Assembly (NCBI GenBank): GCA_002409975.1
Contig: DHOO01000039.1
Coordinates: 1-19,147 of the forward strand
DNA from: Firmicutes bacterium UBA5388
GTDB lineage: Bacteria > Bacillota > UBA4882 > UBA10575
Length of the DNA stretch: 19,147 nucleotides
Direction of reading: 5' to 3'
Shown here: one piece after another, positions 1 to 7,830 of the stretch
How the letters are laid out: every line of letters starts with the position of its first letter
Position numbering within the stretch: the first letter of the stretch is position 1
Translations under genes and position numbers: made by a program
The notes under the pieces: model-generated
Seen by the model: the letters and a program-made list of their open reading frames with translations, nothing else
Databases searched by the model: none
What the model was told of the DNA's origin: nothing

Positions 1-2
1 TG

Positions 3-18
3 CCCCAGCTGGCTGGGG
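3..18 (-). terminator. GC-rich hairpin after pyrE, possible pyr operon terminator
   Basis: CCCCAG-CTGG-CTGGGG forms a perfect 6-bp stem 58 bases beyond the pyrE stop. It could be the stem of the operon terminator, but any T-run on the minus strand would lie outside the window, so this cannot be confirmed. Confidence 0.35.
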
Positions 19-29
19 TGGGCGACTAC

Positions 30-60
30 CTAGAAAACACTTCGAAGCTTATCGATCAAC
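30..60 (-). repeat. 31-base intergenic repeat, copy 1
   Basis: This stretch is a 30/31 match, in inverted orientation, to 7800-7830. It carries GAAAACACTTCG (33-44) followed by AAGCTTATCGATCAAC. It lies 15 bases downstream of the pyrE stop. A third, more diverged copy is at 14369-14401. The function is unknown. Confidence 0.75.
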
Positions 61-75
61 ATCACCTTAATTGTA

Positions 76-675
76 TTATTTGCTAGGGTCAAGTGACAGT
101 TGACTTCGACGGCTACCCGGTTTTTCTATAGGGAGACCAGCTTCACACAATGGGCAATCCGCCGGTAGATAAGAAAGTACTTCAAGCGATAACAAAGCCT
201 CAGTTCGAGGAGGAAACTTTACTTTACCCCCGCTTCGGTCAACAAAAACTCCTGTCCCGCAAATTTTCCCCCCTAGCCTCTCGACTAATGCTATCACCTC
301 ATGAACCGAACCTCCGGTAGTAATTACATCCTCAACAACTAAAACCTTACTGCCCGGTTCTAGGGAAAATCCTCTCCGCAAAGTCATTACCTCGTCTTCC
401 CTTTCAGTAAAGAGCATTTTGGCTTTTAGTAGCCTTGCTACTTCGTAAGCAATGAGAATCCCCCCGATCGCAGGAGCAACAACTACCTCAATTTTTTCTC
501 CAGAAAATCTCCTCGCCAGCTCCTGGCATAATGCCTCGTTATACTGGGGATACTGGAGTACTCGAGCACATTGCAAATAATTGCCACTATGCCGCCCTGA
601 GGTTAACAGAAAATGGCCTTCCTGCCACACACCTGTTTGACGGAAGATCTCACCTATTTCTTGTTCGCTAAGCAT
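76..675 (-). CDS. pyrE: Orotate phosphoribosyltransferase
   Basis: PyrE transfers the phosphoribosyl group of PRPP to orotate, giving orotidine 5'-monophosphate (OMP), the fifth step of UMP synthesis. The PRPP-binding signature VVEDVITTGGS is at residues 113-123. The N-terminal segment EGHFLLTSGRHS (19-30) and the C-terminal CPLCEAGLPIEKPGSR (174-189) fit the longer bacterial PyrE type; the length is 199 residues. I chose the ATG at 675 because GGAGG lies 6 bases upstream and the product then begins MLSEQE. An in-frame upstream ATG (693) would add six residues but lacks such a site. The start overlaps the pyrF stop by 8 bases, so the ribosome binding site lies inside pyrF and the two are probably translationally coupled. 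It is the last gene of the operon. Confidence 0.95.
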   Translation of the reverse strand: MLSEQEIGEIFRQTGVWQEGHFLLTSGRHSGNYLQCARVLQYPQYNEALCQELARRFSGEKIEVVVAPAIGGILIAYEVARLLKAKMLFTEREDEVMTLRRGFSLEPGSKVLVVEDVITTGGSVHEVIALVERLGGKICGTGVFVDRSGGKVKFPPRTEALLSLEVLSYLPADCPLCEAGLPIEKPGSRRSQLSLDPSK

Positions 676-1387
676 TCTTATCCTCCATCTCATTTATAAT
701 CATCTCCACTGCTTTAACAGGATCAGCCGCTTGCAAAACAGGTCGTCCAATCACCAAAAAATCGGCGCCTCTATCTAAAGCCTGTCGCGGAGTTAAAATC
801 CGTCGTTGGTCATTTACTACAGACCAAGCGGGTCGGATTCCCGGAACAATTGTTAGAAAACCGTCGCCACATTTATCTTTAATCGCTTGCACTTCTAAGG
901 GCGAAGCCACAACTCCATTTAATCCCGCATCTTTAGCAATAGTTGCTAAATGAAGAACCTGCTCTTTCATAGATGAGTTAATTTGTAATTCTTTTTTTAA
1001 AATTTCTTCACTAATACTAGTAAGAATCGTTACTCCGATTAACTTAGGAGGAGTTAACCCTTTCATCCCTGCTTCTTTCCTAACTCGCTCTGCAGTCCTT
1101 TTCATCATTTCTACCCCACCAAGACAATGAAGGTTGATCATTGCTGCGCCAGTCTCGACTAGAACAGTGGCGGCTTTTTCCACTGTATTCGGAATATCAT
1201 GAAGTTTAAGATCTAAGAAGACTTTGAACCCTTGCTTATTTAAATAAGTAACAGCCTCAGAGCCCAACGCGTAAAATAACTCCATTCCAACTTTAACCCA
1301 GGAAACATGAGTCCGGAGAGTCTCCGCCCATTTTTCTAATGCGTGACGCTCAGACACATCCAAAGCAATTATTATCCTTTCTCGCAC
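668..1387 (-). CDS. pyrF: Orotidine 5'-phosphate decarboxylase
   Basis: PyrF decarboxylates OMP to UMP, the final step of de novo pyrimidine synthesis. The catalytic array is intact: VKVGMELF near residue 31 and DLKLHDIPNTV at 59-69, which contains the Asp-Lys-His-Asp active-site cluster. Phosphate-binding elements VPGIRP and IGRPV follow towards the C-terminus. The start is uncertain. I prefer the GTG at 1387, which has GAGG 8 bases upstream and gives MRERIIIALDV, 239 residues, a usual length. A TTG at 1405 with a more distant AGGTGAT is possible and would add six residues. The gene lies 89 bases after pyrD and overlaps pyrE. Confidence 0.94.
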   Translation of the reverse strand: MRERIIIALDVSERHALEKWAETLRTHVSWVKVGMELFYALGSEAVTYLNKQGFKVFLDLKLHDIPNTVEKAATVLVETGAAMINLHCLGGVEMMKRTAERVRKEAGMKGLTPPKLIGVTILTSISEEILKKELQINSSMKEQVLHLATIAKDAGLNGVVASPLEVQAIKDKCGDGFLTIVPGIRPAWSVVNDQRRILTPRQALDRGADFLVIGRPVLQAADPVKAVEMIINEMEDKNA

Positions 1388-1476
1388 GCTCCCACCCTCT
1401 TTCAAAATAATATTATCACCTTTCTAAAACCCGACTTATGGTTTTGACATCCAAAAATCGTTAAAATCTTCTGTCA

Positions 1477-2400
1477 TTAACCGGTCTGATGAGCGATACC
1501 AATTATATCCTCGATTCTATCGATCTTTTCCTGATCTAAATATGAACAAAGACCATCAATGATGTTCAGAGGGGTAAATGGATTATGAAATAAAGCTGTT
1601 CCTACCCCTACGGCTGAAGCTCCAGCCATCATAAACTCCAGCGCATCTTGGGGGGAAGAGATCCCTCCCATCCCGATCAGAGGGATTTTTACAGTCTCAT
1701 AAACTTGCCACACTTGTCGCAGGGCAATGGGCTTTACTGCCGGACCGGATAGACCACCCATCCTATTTCCGAGAAGCGGACGACGTTTCTTAAGATCAAT
1801 CGCCATCCCTGCCAAAGTATTAATCAGCGTAATAGCTTCCGCCCCTGCTTCTTCCACCGCCTGGGCAATAATACCGATGTCAGTTACATTCGGAGAAAGT
1901 TTAACCCAAATTGGTAAGGAAGTCTCTGCTCGCACCGTACGGGTTACTCTGGCTGCTGCCTCCGGATCAATACCAAAAGCCATCCCCCCCGCTTTTACAT
2001 TAGGGCAAGAAATATTGAGCTCCAAGACTGATATTCCCTTAGCACGATCTAAAGCCGAAGCCAGCCGGGCAAATTCTTCAATCGTAAACCCAGCAATATT
2101 GACAATTATTGTCGTCTCCAATTCACGTAGAAAAGGCAGTTCTTTCTCCAAAAATACTGTCAACCCAGGATTCTGAAGCCCGATCGCATTAAGTAAACCA
2201 GCCGGTGTTTCCACTACTCGGGGTGGGGGATTTCCGGCTCGGGGTTGCAAAGTCAAACCTTTTACCGTAATCCCGCCTAAAGCAGAGACTGGAAACAGCC
2301 GATTGTATTCTTGGGCAAAGCCAAACGTTCCCGAAGCAGTCACTACTGGGTTTTTTAAAGAAACACGTCCGATCTTCACCGCCAGGCGGGGATCACTCAT
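1477..2400 (-). CDS. pyrD: Dihydroorotate dehydrogenase B (NAD+), catalytic subunit
   Basis: This FMN enzyme oxidises dihydroorotate to orotate. It is class 1B, which pairs with PyrK to pass electrons to NAD+. Class 1B is shown by the active-site Cys132 in LELNISCPNVKAGG (126-139) and by the adjacent pyrK. GMGGISS and the GVGTALF segment near the C-terminus fit the FMN phosphate site. The start at 2400 is well supported: GAGGAGGT precedes the ATG and the product begins MSDPRLAVKIG, 307 residues. The open frame runs 34 codons further upstream, but that part overlaps pyrK. The ATG overlaps the pyrK stop by 8 bases, so the two subunits are probably translated in a coupled way. Confidence 0.96.
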   Translation of the reverse strand: MSDPRLAVKIGRVSLKNPVVTASGTFGFAQEYNRLFPVSALGGITVKGLTLQPRAGNPPPRVVETPAGLLNAIGLQNPGLTVFLEKELPFLRELETTIIVNIAGFTIEEFARLASALDRAKGISVLELNISCPNVKAGGMAFGIDPEAAARVTRTVRAETSLPIWVKLSPNVTDIGIIAQAVEEAGAEAITLINTLAGMAIDLKKRRPLLGNRMGGLSGPAVKPIALRQVWQVYETVKIPLIGMGGISSPQDALEFMMAGASAVGVGTALFHNPFTPLNIIDGLCSYLDQEKIDRIEDIIGIAHQTG

Positions 2401-3169
2401 CAAAAACCACCTCCTCGGCGGGAAAGACCGGCCCTTCGGTACAGACCCGAACATAACCGTCAACTGTCTGGCAAACACAACCCAAGCAAGCCCCAACCCC
2501 ACAAGCCATCCGCTCTTCCAGTGATAATTCTCCTGGAATTTTCAGGTTGTCCATCAATTGTTTAACTGCTTTCAACATCGGTTTAGGTCCGCAAGCATAA
2601 TAGAAATCAGCCGCCTGCGGAAGCAATAAAGAAGAAGCTAATTCCACAAGGGTCCCTTGATGACCGACGCTCCCATCATCAGTAGCAAGCTGGAGTTGCA
2701 CTCCCATCCGCTGCCACTCATCTAAAAAGACCAGGTCACTCCTTGATCTTCCCCCATAAAACAACGTAAAGTCTACTCCTTTACTACTCTCAGCTAATGA
2801 ATAAAGAGGCGGCATTCCAATTCCACCGGCAAACAAAAGTACTCTTGAAAAATAATGGGACTCAGTAAACCCTCTCCCCAGTGGTCCCAACAGTTGCAGC
2901 CGTTCACCAGAAACTTTCCTACTTAATGAAGAAGTCCCTTTGCCCCCAACCCGAAAAATCAATTCCAAAACTCCATCTTCTTTTTGAATCCGAAATAAAC
3001 TGAACGGACGAGGAAGTAAAGGATCAAGGCTCTCCCCTTCCCCACAATACACATGGACAAATTGACCGGGAAAAGCTTGCTTCGTTATTTTTTCCGCCCA
3101 TAGCCTTAAATGAAAAAGATCGTTACCTAAGCCGTTAAGACTAATAACCTCAGCAGTTTCTACAACCAT
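2393..3169 (-). CDS. pyrK: Dihydroorotate dehydrogenase B, electron transfer subunit
   Basis: PyrK carries FAD and a [2Fe-2S] cluster and moves electrons from PyrD to NAD+. LPRPFSLFRI is the flavin-binding RPFS motif, GGIGMPPLYSLA is the nucleotide-binding part of the ferredoxin reductase fold, and YYACGPKPML belongs to the NAD-binding end. The cluster ligands are Cys223, Cys228, Cys231 and Cys243, with an extra Cys233. The length, 258 residues, is typical. A G-rich ribosome binding site precedes the ATG. A 113-base spacer separates it from pyrC, where B. subtilis has carA and carB. Confidence 0.95.
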   Translation of the reverse strand: MVVETAEVISLNGLGNDLFHLRLWAEKITKQAFPGQFVHVYCGEGESLDPLLPRPFSLFRIQKEDGVLELIFRVGGKGTSSLSRKVSGERLQLLGPLGRGFTESHYFSRVLLFAGGIGMPPLYSLAESSKGVDFTLFYGGRSRSDLVFLDEWQRMGVQLQLATDDGSVGHQGTLVELASSLLLPQAADFYYACGPKPMLKAVKQLMDNLKIPGELSLEERMACGVGACLGCVCQTVDGYVRVCTEGPVFPAEEVVFDE

Positions 3170-3282
3170 AACCGTTTCCCCCCATCTTTTTGTTTAAGGC
3201 GGTATCAAAAGATAATGTTACATTAGTTTGCAAAAAGAAGCTAATAGTTCCGAGTACCATTACTAATAGATGCCTGTTTAAG

Positions 3283-4599
3283 TTAAAACTTTTTCTCGAC
3301 ACCATTGAATGGCGCCTGAGGCGATTTGTACACCCATTTACCTTCTACCATCGTCGCGAGATTGCGACCTTTTAACTTTTTCCCGATAAAGGGGGAGTTT
3401 TTCCCTTTGGAGATAAAATCCTCTTCCCGAACTTCCCATTCGATATTTAGATCTACCATAATCAGATCGGCCGGAGAACCTTCCTTGAGGGTCCCACCGG
3501 GGATCTTAAGCACTTGTGCCGGCTTAACAGACATTAACTGAACAATTCTTTCTAAACTTAACTTTCCTGTATGGTAAAACTTGGTGAGAACAACTCCTAA
3601 GGCTGTTTCCAGCCCGGTCATGCCGAAGGGAGCTAAAGAATATTCCTGGTGTTTTTCTTCTCTGGTATGGGGAGCATGATCAGTAGCTATCAGATCAATC
3701 GTCCCCTCAATCAGAGCTTCTTGCAGGGCCTCCACATCATGCAACGGACGTAAGGGGGGACTTACTTTCGTCGCCGGATTATACCCCAATACTTCTTGAT
3801 CCGTCAGCGTCAAGTGGTGGGGAGTGACTTCAGCCGTTACCTGTACTCCTCTGGCTTTTGCTTCCTTAAATAAATCCAGACTCCGCTTCGTGCTTAAATG
3901 ACAAAGATGAATCCACGCCCCGGTTTCTTCAGCTAACAAAAGATCCCTCGCAATTATTACTTCTTCTGCCAGCGCCGGGATACCTTTCAACCCCAATTTG
4001 GTTGAGACTGTTCCTTCATGCATTACCCCGTCAGCAGTAAGATTCTTATCTTCACAGTGTAAAAGAAAAGGTTTGTTGAATAATTTTCCATATTGAAAAG
4101 CATAACGTTCCACCGCAGCATTGAGTATACTTGCACCATCATCAGAAAAGGCTACTGCCCCGGCCTCTACCAGATCAGCCAATTCGGCCAATTCTTGACC
4201 GGCTCCACCCTTAGTGATATTACCCACCGGATAAACCCGGACTACCCCTTCCTCTTTGCTTTTGGTCTTAACAAAGGTAATGACGGAGGCATTATCAGCA
4301 GAAGGGATCGTATTAGGCATAGCGGTAATAGAAGTAAATCCTCCTTTCGCCGCTGCTCTACTCCCAGTAGCAATCGTTTCTTTCTCTTCTTGCCCCGGTT
4401 CCCGTAGATGAACATGGAGGTCGATTAAACCCGGCATGACCAGTAAATTATGGGCGTCAATTACCTCCTGTCCTTCCCCGGCTAAATCTTTTCCGACCGC
4501 AATAACCTTACCTTCTTTAATGATCAGGTCGTACTCACCATACCTCCCGGCTACCGGATCGACTAAAAACCCATGCTTAATTAAATAAGTCATCGCCAT
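3283..4599 (-). CDS. pyrC: Dihydroorotase, class I
   Basis: PyrC is a zinc amidohydrolase that closes carbamoyl-aspartate to dihydroorotate. All metal ligands known from B. subtilis PyrC have counterparts: His62 and His64 in HVHLREPG, Asp154 in FSDDG, His181 in HCED, His234 in HLCHLST and Asp307 in DHAPHT. This makes it a catalytically competent dihydroorotase and not a hydantoinase relative. The start at 4599 (ATG after GGAGGAGAAA) gives 438 residues. A GTG 12 bases upstream and an ATG 6 bases downstream are alternatives. The start overlaps the end of pyrB by 23 bases, so its ribosome binding site lies inside pyrB. Confidence 0.96.
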   Translation of the reverse strand: MAMTYLIKHGFLVDPVAGRYGEYDLIIKEGKVIAVGKDLAGEGQEVIDAHNLLVMPGLIDLHVHLREPGQEEKETIATGSRAAAKGGFTSITAMPNTIPSADNASVITFVKTKSKEEGVVRVYPVGNITKGGAGQELAELADLVEAGAVAFSDDGASILNAAVERYAFQYGKLFNKPFLLHCEDKNLTADGVMHEGTVSTKLGLKGIPALAEEVIIARDLLLAEETGAWIHLCHLSTKRSLDLFKEAKARGVQVTAEVTPHHLTLTDQEVLGYNPATKVSPPLRPLHDVEALQEALIEGTIDLIATDHAPHTREEKHQEYSLAPFGMTGLETALGVVLTKFYHTGKLSLERIVQLMSVKPAQVLKIPGGTLKEGSPADLIMVDLNIEWEVREEDFISKGKNSPFIGKKLKGRNLATMVEGKWVYKSPQAPFNGVEKKF

Positions 4600-5518
4600 T
4601 TTCTCCTCCACTCATCAGGTATAATAAAGCCATTCGTACGGCTACACCATTTGTAACTTGAGTACTGATCACCGACCGTGGGTCGGTGGCTACCTCCTCG
4701 GAGATCTCCACTCCCAGGTTCGCCGGACCAGGGTGCATAATAATCAAATCTTGGGGAGCCCCGGCCAACCGCTCTTTAGTTAAGCCATACAACCGCGTAT
4801 ACTCACGTAAAGAAGGAAAAAGTCCTTTTTGTTGCCGCTCTTTTTGAATACGGAGAACATTGACTACATTAGCCTCTTCTAAAGCTGCATCCAAATTAGT
4901 CATGACCCGCACACCCAGTTCCTCTATTCCGGGAGGCAATAAGGTGGGAGGTCCGACCACTGTGACCTTTGCCCCCAGCTTTAACAGTCCGTAAATATTA
5001 GATTTTGCCACCCTACTATGCATAATATCTCCGACAATCACCACATTCAGACCGGCAATTTCTCCGCATCTTTCCCTTAAGGTAAAAAGATCTAAAAGAG
5101 CCTGAGTAGGATGTTCGTGGGCTCCATCCCCGGCATTAATCACCCGGCAATTAACAGTCTCCGCCAAGAGTTGAGGAGAACCGGCCACTGAATGGCGGAG
5201 AACAATAAAATCCGCTCCTAATGCTTCAATAGTTTTCACCGTATCAACAAAGTTCTCACCTTTCTGGACACTGCTGGTATTAACCGCAATGCTAACAGTA
5301 TCTGCGCCCAACCTTTTAGCCGCCAGTTCAAATGAGATCCTGGTACGAGTGGATGGTTCAAAAAACAGAGTTACCACTGAACGTCCCCGAAGAGTAGGAA
5401 GTTTTTTAATCTCCCTTTTAATAATATCTTTACAGGGAACAGCAGTGTTTAAAATCTCAATAATCTCTTTGGCTTCTAAATTCTCTAACCCAAGAAGATG
5501 CTTCCGGGAGAAACTCAT
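4577..5518 (-). CDS. pyrB: Aspartate carbamoyltransferase catalytic subunit
   Basis: PyrB condenses carbamoyl phosphate with aspartate, the committed step of the pathway. STRTR (56-60) and HPTQALLD (136-143) bind carbamoyl phosphate. RIQKERQQ and MHPGPANLGVE (261-271) complete the aspartate domain. Homologues usually read NRG where this protein has N267-L268-G269; the change does not touch the known catalytic Ser-Thr-Arg-Thr set. The length is 313 residues. No pyrI regulatory gene is present, as expected for the B. subtilis-type enzyme. The ATG has AGGAG 10 bases upstream. A strong hairpin (5558-5585) separates it from uraA. Confidence 0.96.
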   Translation of the reverse strand: MSFSRKHLLGLENLEAKEIIEILNTAVPCKDIIKREIKKLPTLRGRSVVTLFFEPSTRTRISFELAAKRLGADTVSIAVNTSSVQKGENFVDTVKTIEALGADFIVLRHSVAGSPQLLAETVNCRVINAGDGAHEHPTQALLDLFTLRERCGEIAGLNVVIVGDIMHSRVAKSNIYGLLKLGAKVTVVGPPTLLPPGIEELGVRVMTNLDAALEEANVVNVLRIQKERQQKGLFPSLREYTRLYGLTKERLAGAPQDLIIMHPGPANLGVEISEEVATDPRSVISTQVTNGVAVRMALLYLMSGGENGDDLFN

Positions 5519-5557
5519 GAGGCACCAACTCCTCTTATAAAAATTTAGTTTTTAAAT

Positions 5558-5585
5558 AGGGCGGTCTGTAAATTTAGACCGCCCT
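5558..5585 (-). terminator. Strong hairpin between uraA and pyrB
   Basis: AGGGCGGTCT and AGACCGCCCT form a perfect 10-bp GC-rich stem with an 8-base loop, 9 bases after the uraA stop. What follows on the minus strand is AT-rich (ATTTAAAAAC) without a clean T-run, so termination would be weak or partial. There is no PyrR-binding loop upstream, unlike the matching site in B. subtilis. It may protect or process mRNA instead. Confidence 0.6.
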
Positions 5586-5594
5586 AATAATAAA

Positions 5595-6899
5595 TTATCT
5601 TTTTGCAGCTGCTTTCTTAGTAGCAGATTTAATCTTTTTTCCCCCAGCTTCCGAATTTTCTTCGCTGTCAGTAGAGTTAGAAGAAGGAAGAATCAGATTT
5701 AATAAAATACCAACCAGTGCCGCTAAAGCCATGCCTTGTAGACTAAAGTTGCCAATCTCAATTTTAGCGCCGCCAATCCCCAGCACTAAAATGACTGAAG
5801 AGATGAGCAAATTTCGTTTGTCGCCATAATCAATTCCGCTTTCAACTAAGGTTCTCAACCCACTGCTGGCAATGATCCCAAATAACATGATACAGATTCC
5901 ACCCATAACCGGGACGGGGATGCTCTGAATTAAAGCTCCAAATTTTCGAAAGAAAGAAAGAATAATGGCCATGACCGCTGCCCCGCCGACTACCCAAACG
6001 CTATATACGCGGCTAATCGCCATTACCCCAATATTCTCACCATAAGTGGTGTTGGGAGGTCCGCCAAATAAAGCCGCCACAGAGGTAGCCAACCCATCTC
6101 CCAACAAGGTCCGGTGCAACCCGGGTTTCTTATAAAAATTTCCCCCGGCTACCCTACTAAGAACCAAAATATCTCCAAGATGTTCAGCTATAGTTACCAT
6201 TGAAACCATCAGAAAAGCCAGTATCGCGTTAAAACCAAACTTCGGCGCCACCAATTTCATCATCCCAAACCAGTTCGCCCGCACCACCGGTTCAAAATGA
6301 ACTTCTCCTATTACCAGAGAGAAAAGGTAACCACCGATAATCCCTACTAAAACCGGAATAACGGAGAGAAAACCTTGGGAAAAGACGGAGGTAACAACGG
6401 CAATCGCTAATGTAACCCCGGCGATTAAAAGATAGGTTATATTATATTGCCCAGTCCCACCGGTCATTGCCATATCGATGGCGGTCGGCGCCAAACCAAG
6501 ACCAATAACAATAATAATGGAACCGATAACTACCGGGGGCAGAATCTTATCCAACCATTTTGTGCCGATCTTAAAGATAAGGAAAGCAAAGAGGCAATAT
6601 ACTAAACCAACCATAATTGCTCCGCCCATGGCATAGGCCACACCATACTGCTTGGAGACAAACTGCAAAACCGCAATAAAAGCAAAGGAAGAACCAAGAT
6701 AAGCAGGGACTTGCCCACCGGTGCAGAGGATAAAAATCAAGGTGCCAAGACCGGAGGTAAATAAAGCTGTTGAAGGGTCGAGACCGGTAAGATATGGAAC
6801 TAGCACTGTTGCTCCAAACATTGCAAAAAGATGTTGGAAACTAAGGGGAATCCACTTGATAATAGTTGGTCTTTCATTAATTCCTAAAACTTGGTTCAT
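5595..6899 (-). CDS. uraA: Uracil permease, NCS2 family
   Basis: This inner-membrane uracil:proton symporter (called PyrP in B. subtilis) supplies the salvage branch. The protein is almost entirely hydrophobic helices. Key residues of E. coli UraA are matched: Glu239 in the TIAEHLGD segment and Glu288 in PPNTTYGENIGV. QHLFAMFGATVLVPYL near the N-terminus and PVPVMGGICIMLFG later are family hallmarks. The length is 434 residues. The last 30 or so residues form a polar tail ending in a lysine/alanine-rich stretch (KKIKSATKKAAAKR), which is unusual. The ATG is preceded by GGAGGG. It lies directly downstream of a PyrR attenuator, so it should be repressed when UMP is plentiful. Confidence 0.95.
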   Translation of the reverse strand: MNQVLGINERPTIIKWIPLSFQHLFAMFGATVLVPYLTGLDPSTALFTSGLGTLIFILCTGGQVPAYLGSSFAFIAVLQFVSKQYGVAYAMGGAIMVGLVYCLFAFLIFKIGTKWLDKILPPVVIGSIIIVIGLGLAPTAIDMAMTGGTGQYNITYLLIAGVTLAIAVVTSVFSQGFLSVIPVLVGIIGGYLFSLVIGEVHFEPVVRANWFGMMKLVAPKFGFNAILAFLMVSMVTIAEHLGDILVLSRVAGGNFYKKPGLHRTLLGDGLATSVAALFGGPPNTTYGENIGVMAISRVYSVWVVGGAAVMAIILSFFRKFGALIQSIPVPVMGGICIMLFGIIASSGLRTLVESGIDYGDKRNLLISSVILVLGIGGAKIEIGNFSLQGMALAALVGILLNLILPSSNSTDSEENSEAGGKKIKSATKKAAAKR

Positions 6900-6954
6900 A
6901 ATTTAATCCCTCCGTTTTTTATACTCTTTAATAAACCAAGAAGACTCTGTAGTC

Positions 6955-6988
6955 AAAAAAACCCTTGATTGTTAGGGTCAATCAAGGG
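6955..6988 (-). terminator. PyrR-controlled intrinsic terminator upstream of uraA
   Basis: CCCTTGATTG and CAATCAAGGG make a perfect 10-bp stem with a 7-base loop, followed by seven T on the minus strand. The 5' half can instead pair with GGTCAATAAGG from the PyrR-binding loop just upstream, which would form an antiterminator. This is the textbook pyr attenuator arrangement. Confidence 0.92.
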
Positions 6989-7007
6989 CGAAGGTATCTT
7001 TCCCTCT

Positions 7008-7038
7008 CCTTATTGACCTCACTGGATCAATTTAAAGG
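7008..7038 (-). promoter_or_regulatory. PyrR binding loop (pyrR-uraA attenuator)
   Basis: The RNA carries TCCAGTGAGG in the loop of a TTGA/TCAA stem, with TTTAAA on the 5' side and AAGG on the 3' side, as in the B. subtilis PyrR-binding consensus. PyrR bound to UMP would hold this loop and free the downstream terminator. It begins 5 bases past the pyrR stop. Confidence 0.9.
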
Positions 7039-7043
7039 AGGCG

Positions 7044-7595
7044 TTAAGCTCCATTTTCCTGTTCTTCAATAACTACATTATCTTCATTATCCACTTCATT
7101 TAGTTTTACATGGACCACTTCCCGTCTGGAAGTTGGAACGTTTTTCCCAATAAAATCCGCCCGTATCGGAAGCTCCCGATGGCCACGATCGATTAATACT
7201 GCGAGTTGTATGGCCTCTGGCCGTCCTAAATCCATTAAAGCATCAAGAGCGGCTCTAACCGTCCGGCCGGTATAAAGTACATCATCCACTAAAACCACTT
7301 TTTTTTCATTGACACGAACGGGAATTTCCGTTCGGTGAACCACGGGTTGAGGGGAAAGCAAACTAAGATCATCACGGTAAAAAGTAATATCCAGAACGCC
7401 AACGGGAATCTCTACACCTTCTTGCTGTTGAATCAGATCTGCTAAACGTCTGGCTAAGGGAACACCCCTTGTTCGGATTCCCACTAAAATTAGATTCTCT
7501 ACTCCTTTATTTCGTTCCGTAATCTCATGAGAAAGTCGGTAAAGTGCTCTGCGAATATTCTCTTCATCCATTACCAAGGCCTTGATCTTACCCAA
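7044..7595 (-). CDS. pyrR: Bifunctional pyr operon regulator / uracil phosphoribosyltransferase
   Basis: PyrR binds pyr mRNA in response to UMP and promotes termination; it also has uracil phosphoribosyltransferase activity. The PRPP motif VLVDDVLYTGRT is at residues 101-112, and ILVGIRTRGVPLA (36-48) is the second conserved block. I chose the TTG at 7595, which has AAGGAGG about 8 bases upstream and gives MGKIKALVMDEENIRRAL, matching the usual PyrR N-terminus and length (183 residues). A GTG at 7613 would place the ribosome binding site inside the gene. It is the first gene of the operon; its two RNA targets lie upstream (7974-8004) and immediately downstream (7008-7038). Confidence 0.95.
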   Translation of the reverse strand: MGKIKALVMDEENIRRALYRLSHEITERNKGVENLILVGIRTRGVPLARRLADLIQQQEGVEIPVGVLDITFYRDDLSLLSPQPVVHRTEIPVRVNEKKVVLVDDVLYTGRTVRAALDALMDLGRPEAIQLAVLIDRGHRELPIRADFIGKNVPTSRREVVHVKLNEVDNEDNVVIEEQENGA

Positions 7596-7627
7596 GAATA
7601 CCACCTCCTTCACCGCAAACTCACTCG

Positions 7628-7651
7628 TTAAAAAATTGCATAATTTAATTA
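7628..7651 (-). repeat. 24-base motif shared with the pfkB leader
   Basis: This AT-rich stretch matches 13498-13521 at 21 of 24 positions (core AATTATGCAATT on the minus strand). Both copies lie a few dozen bases upstream of a gene start on the same strand. The function is unknown; chance is possible given the AT content. Confidence 0.4.
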
Positions 7652-7799
7652 GTTAAGATTCAGCCACAAAATATTGATACCCACTAGAGATTGTCTACAT
7701 TTTAGGTTAAATTACAATATATTCTGATAAAGACATTTTCTAATAGTGGTCAACGTTAACTGCCGCTTGGCCGAATAAAATAATAAGATAAAAGTTAAA

Positions 7800-7830
7800 G
7801 TTGATCGACAAGCTTCGAAGTGTTTTCTAG
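7800..7830 (+). repeat. 31-base intergenic repeat, copy 2
   Basis: This copy differs at one position from copy 1 (30-60) and lies in the opposite orientation. It contains the palindrome CTTCGAAG (7813-7820) and CGAAGTGTTTTC. It sits inside the pyr leader, between the attenuator and pyrR, so it is transcribed as part of the leader RNA. Confidence 0.75.

Noticed and set aside
30..60. The repeat read as the end of a small protein (LIDKLRSVF then stop on the minus strand)
   Set aside because: Copies 1 and 2 share this reading with a silent change, but in-frame stops lie close upstream of copy 2 and copy 3 is frameshifted, so a coding role is not supported.
1727..2176. Plus-strand open frame of 149 codons inside pyrD
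   Set aside because: It lies opposite a certain gene, has no recognisable motif, and is a reading-frame shadow. The same holds for the other plus-strand frames, such as 4093-4407 and 8499-8714.
30..7830. Composite transposon carrying the pyr operon
   Set aside because: There is no transposase, no full insertion-sequence ends and no visible target duplication; a 31-base repeat alone is not enough.
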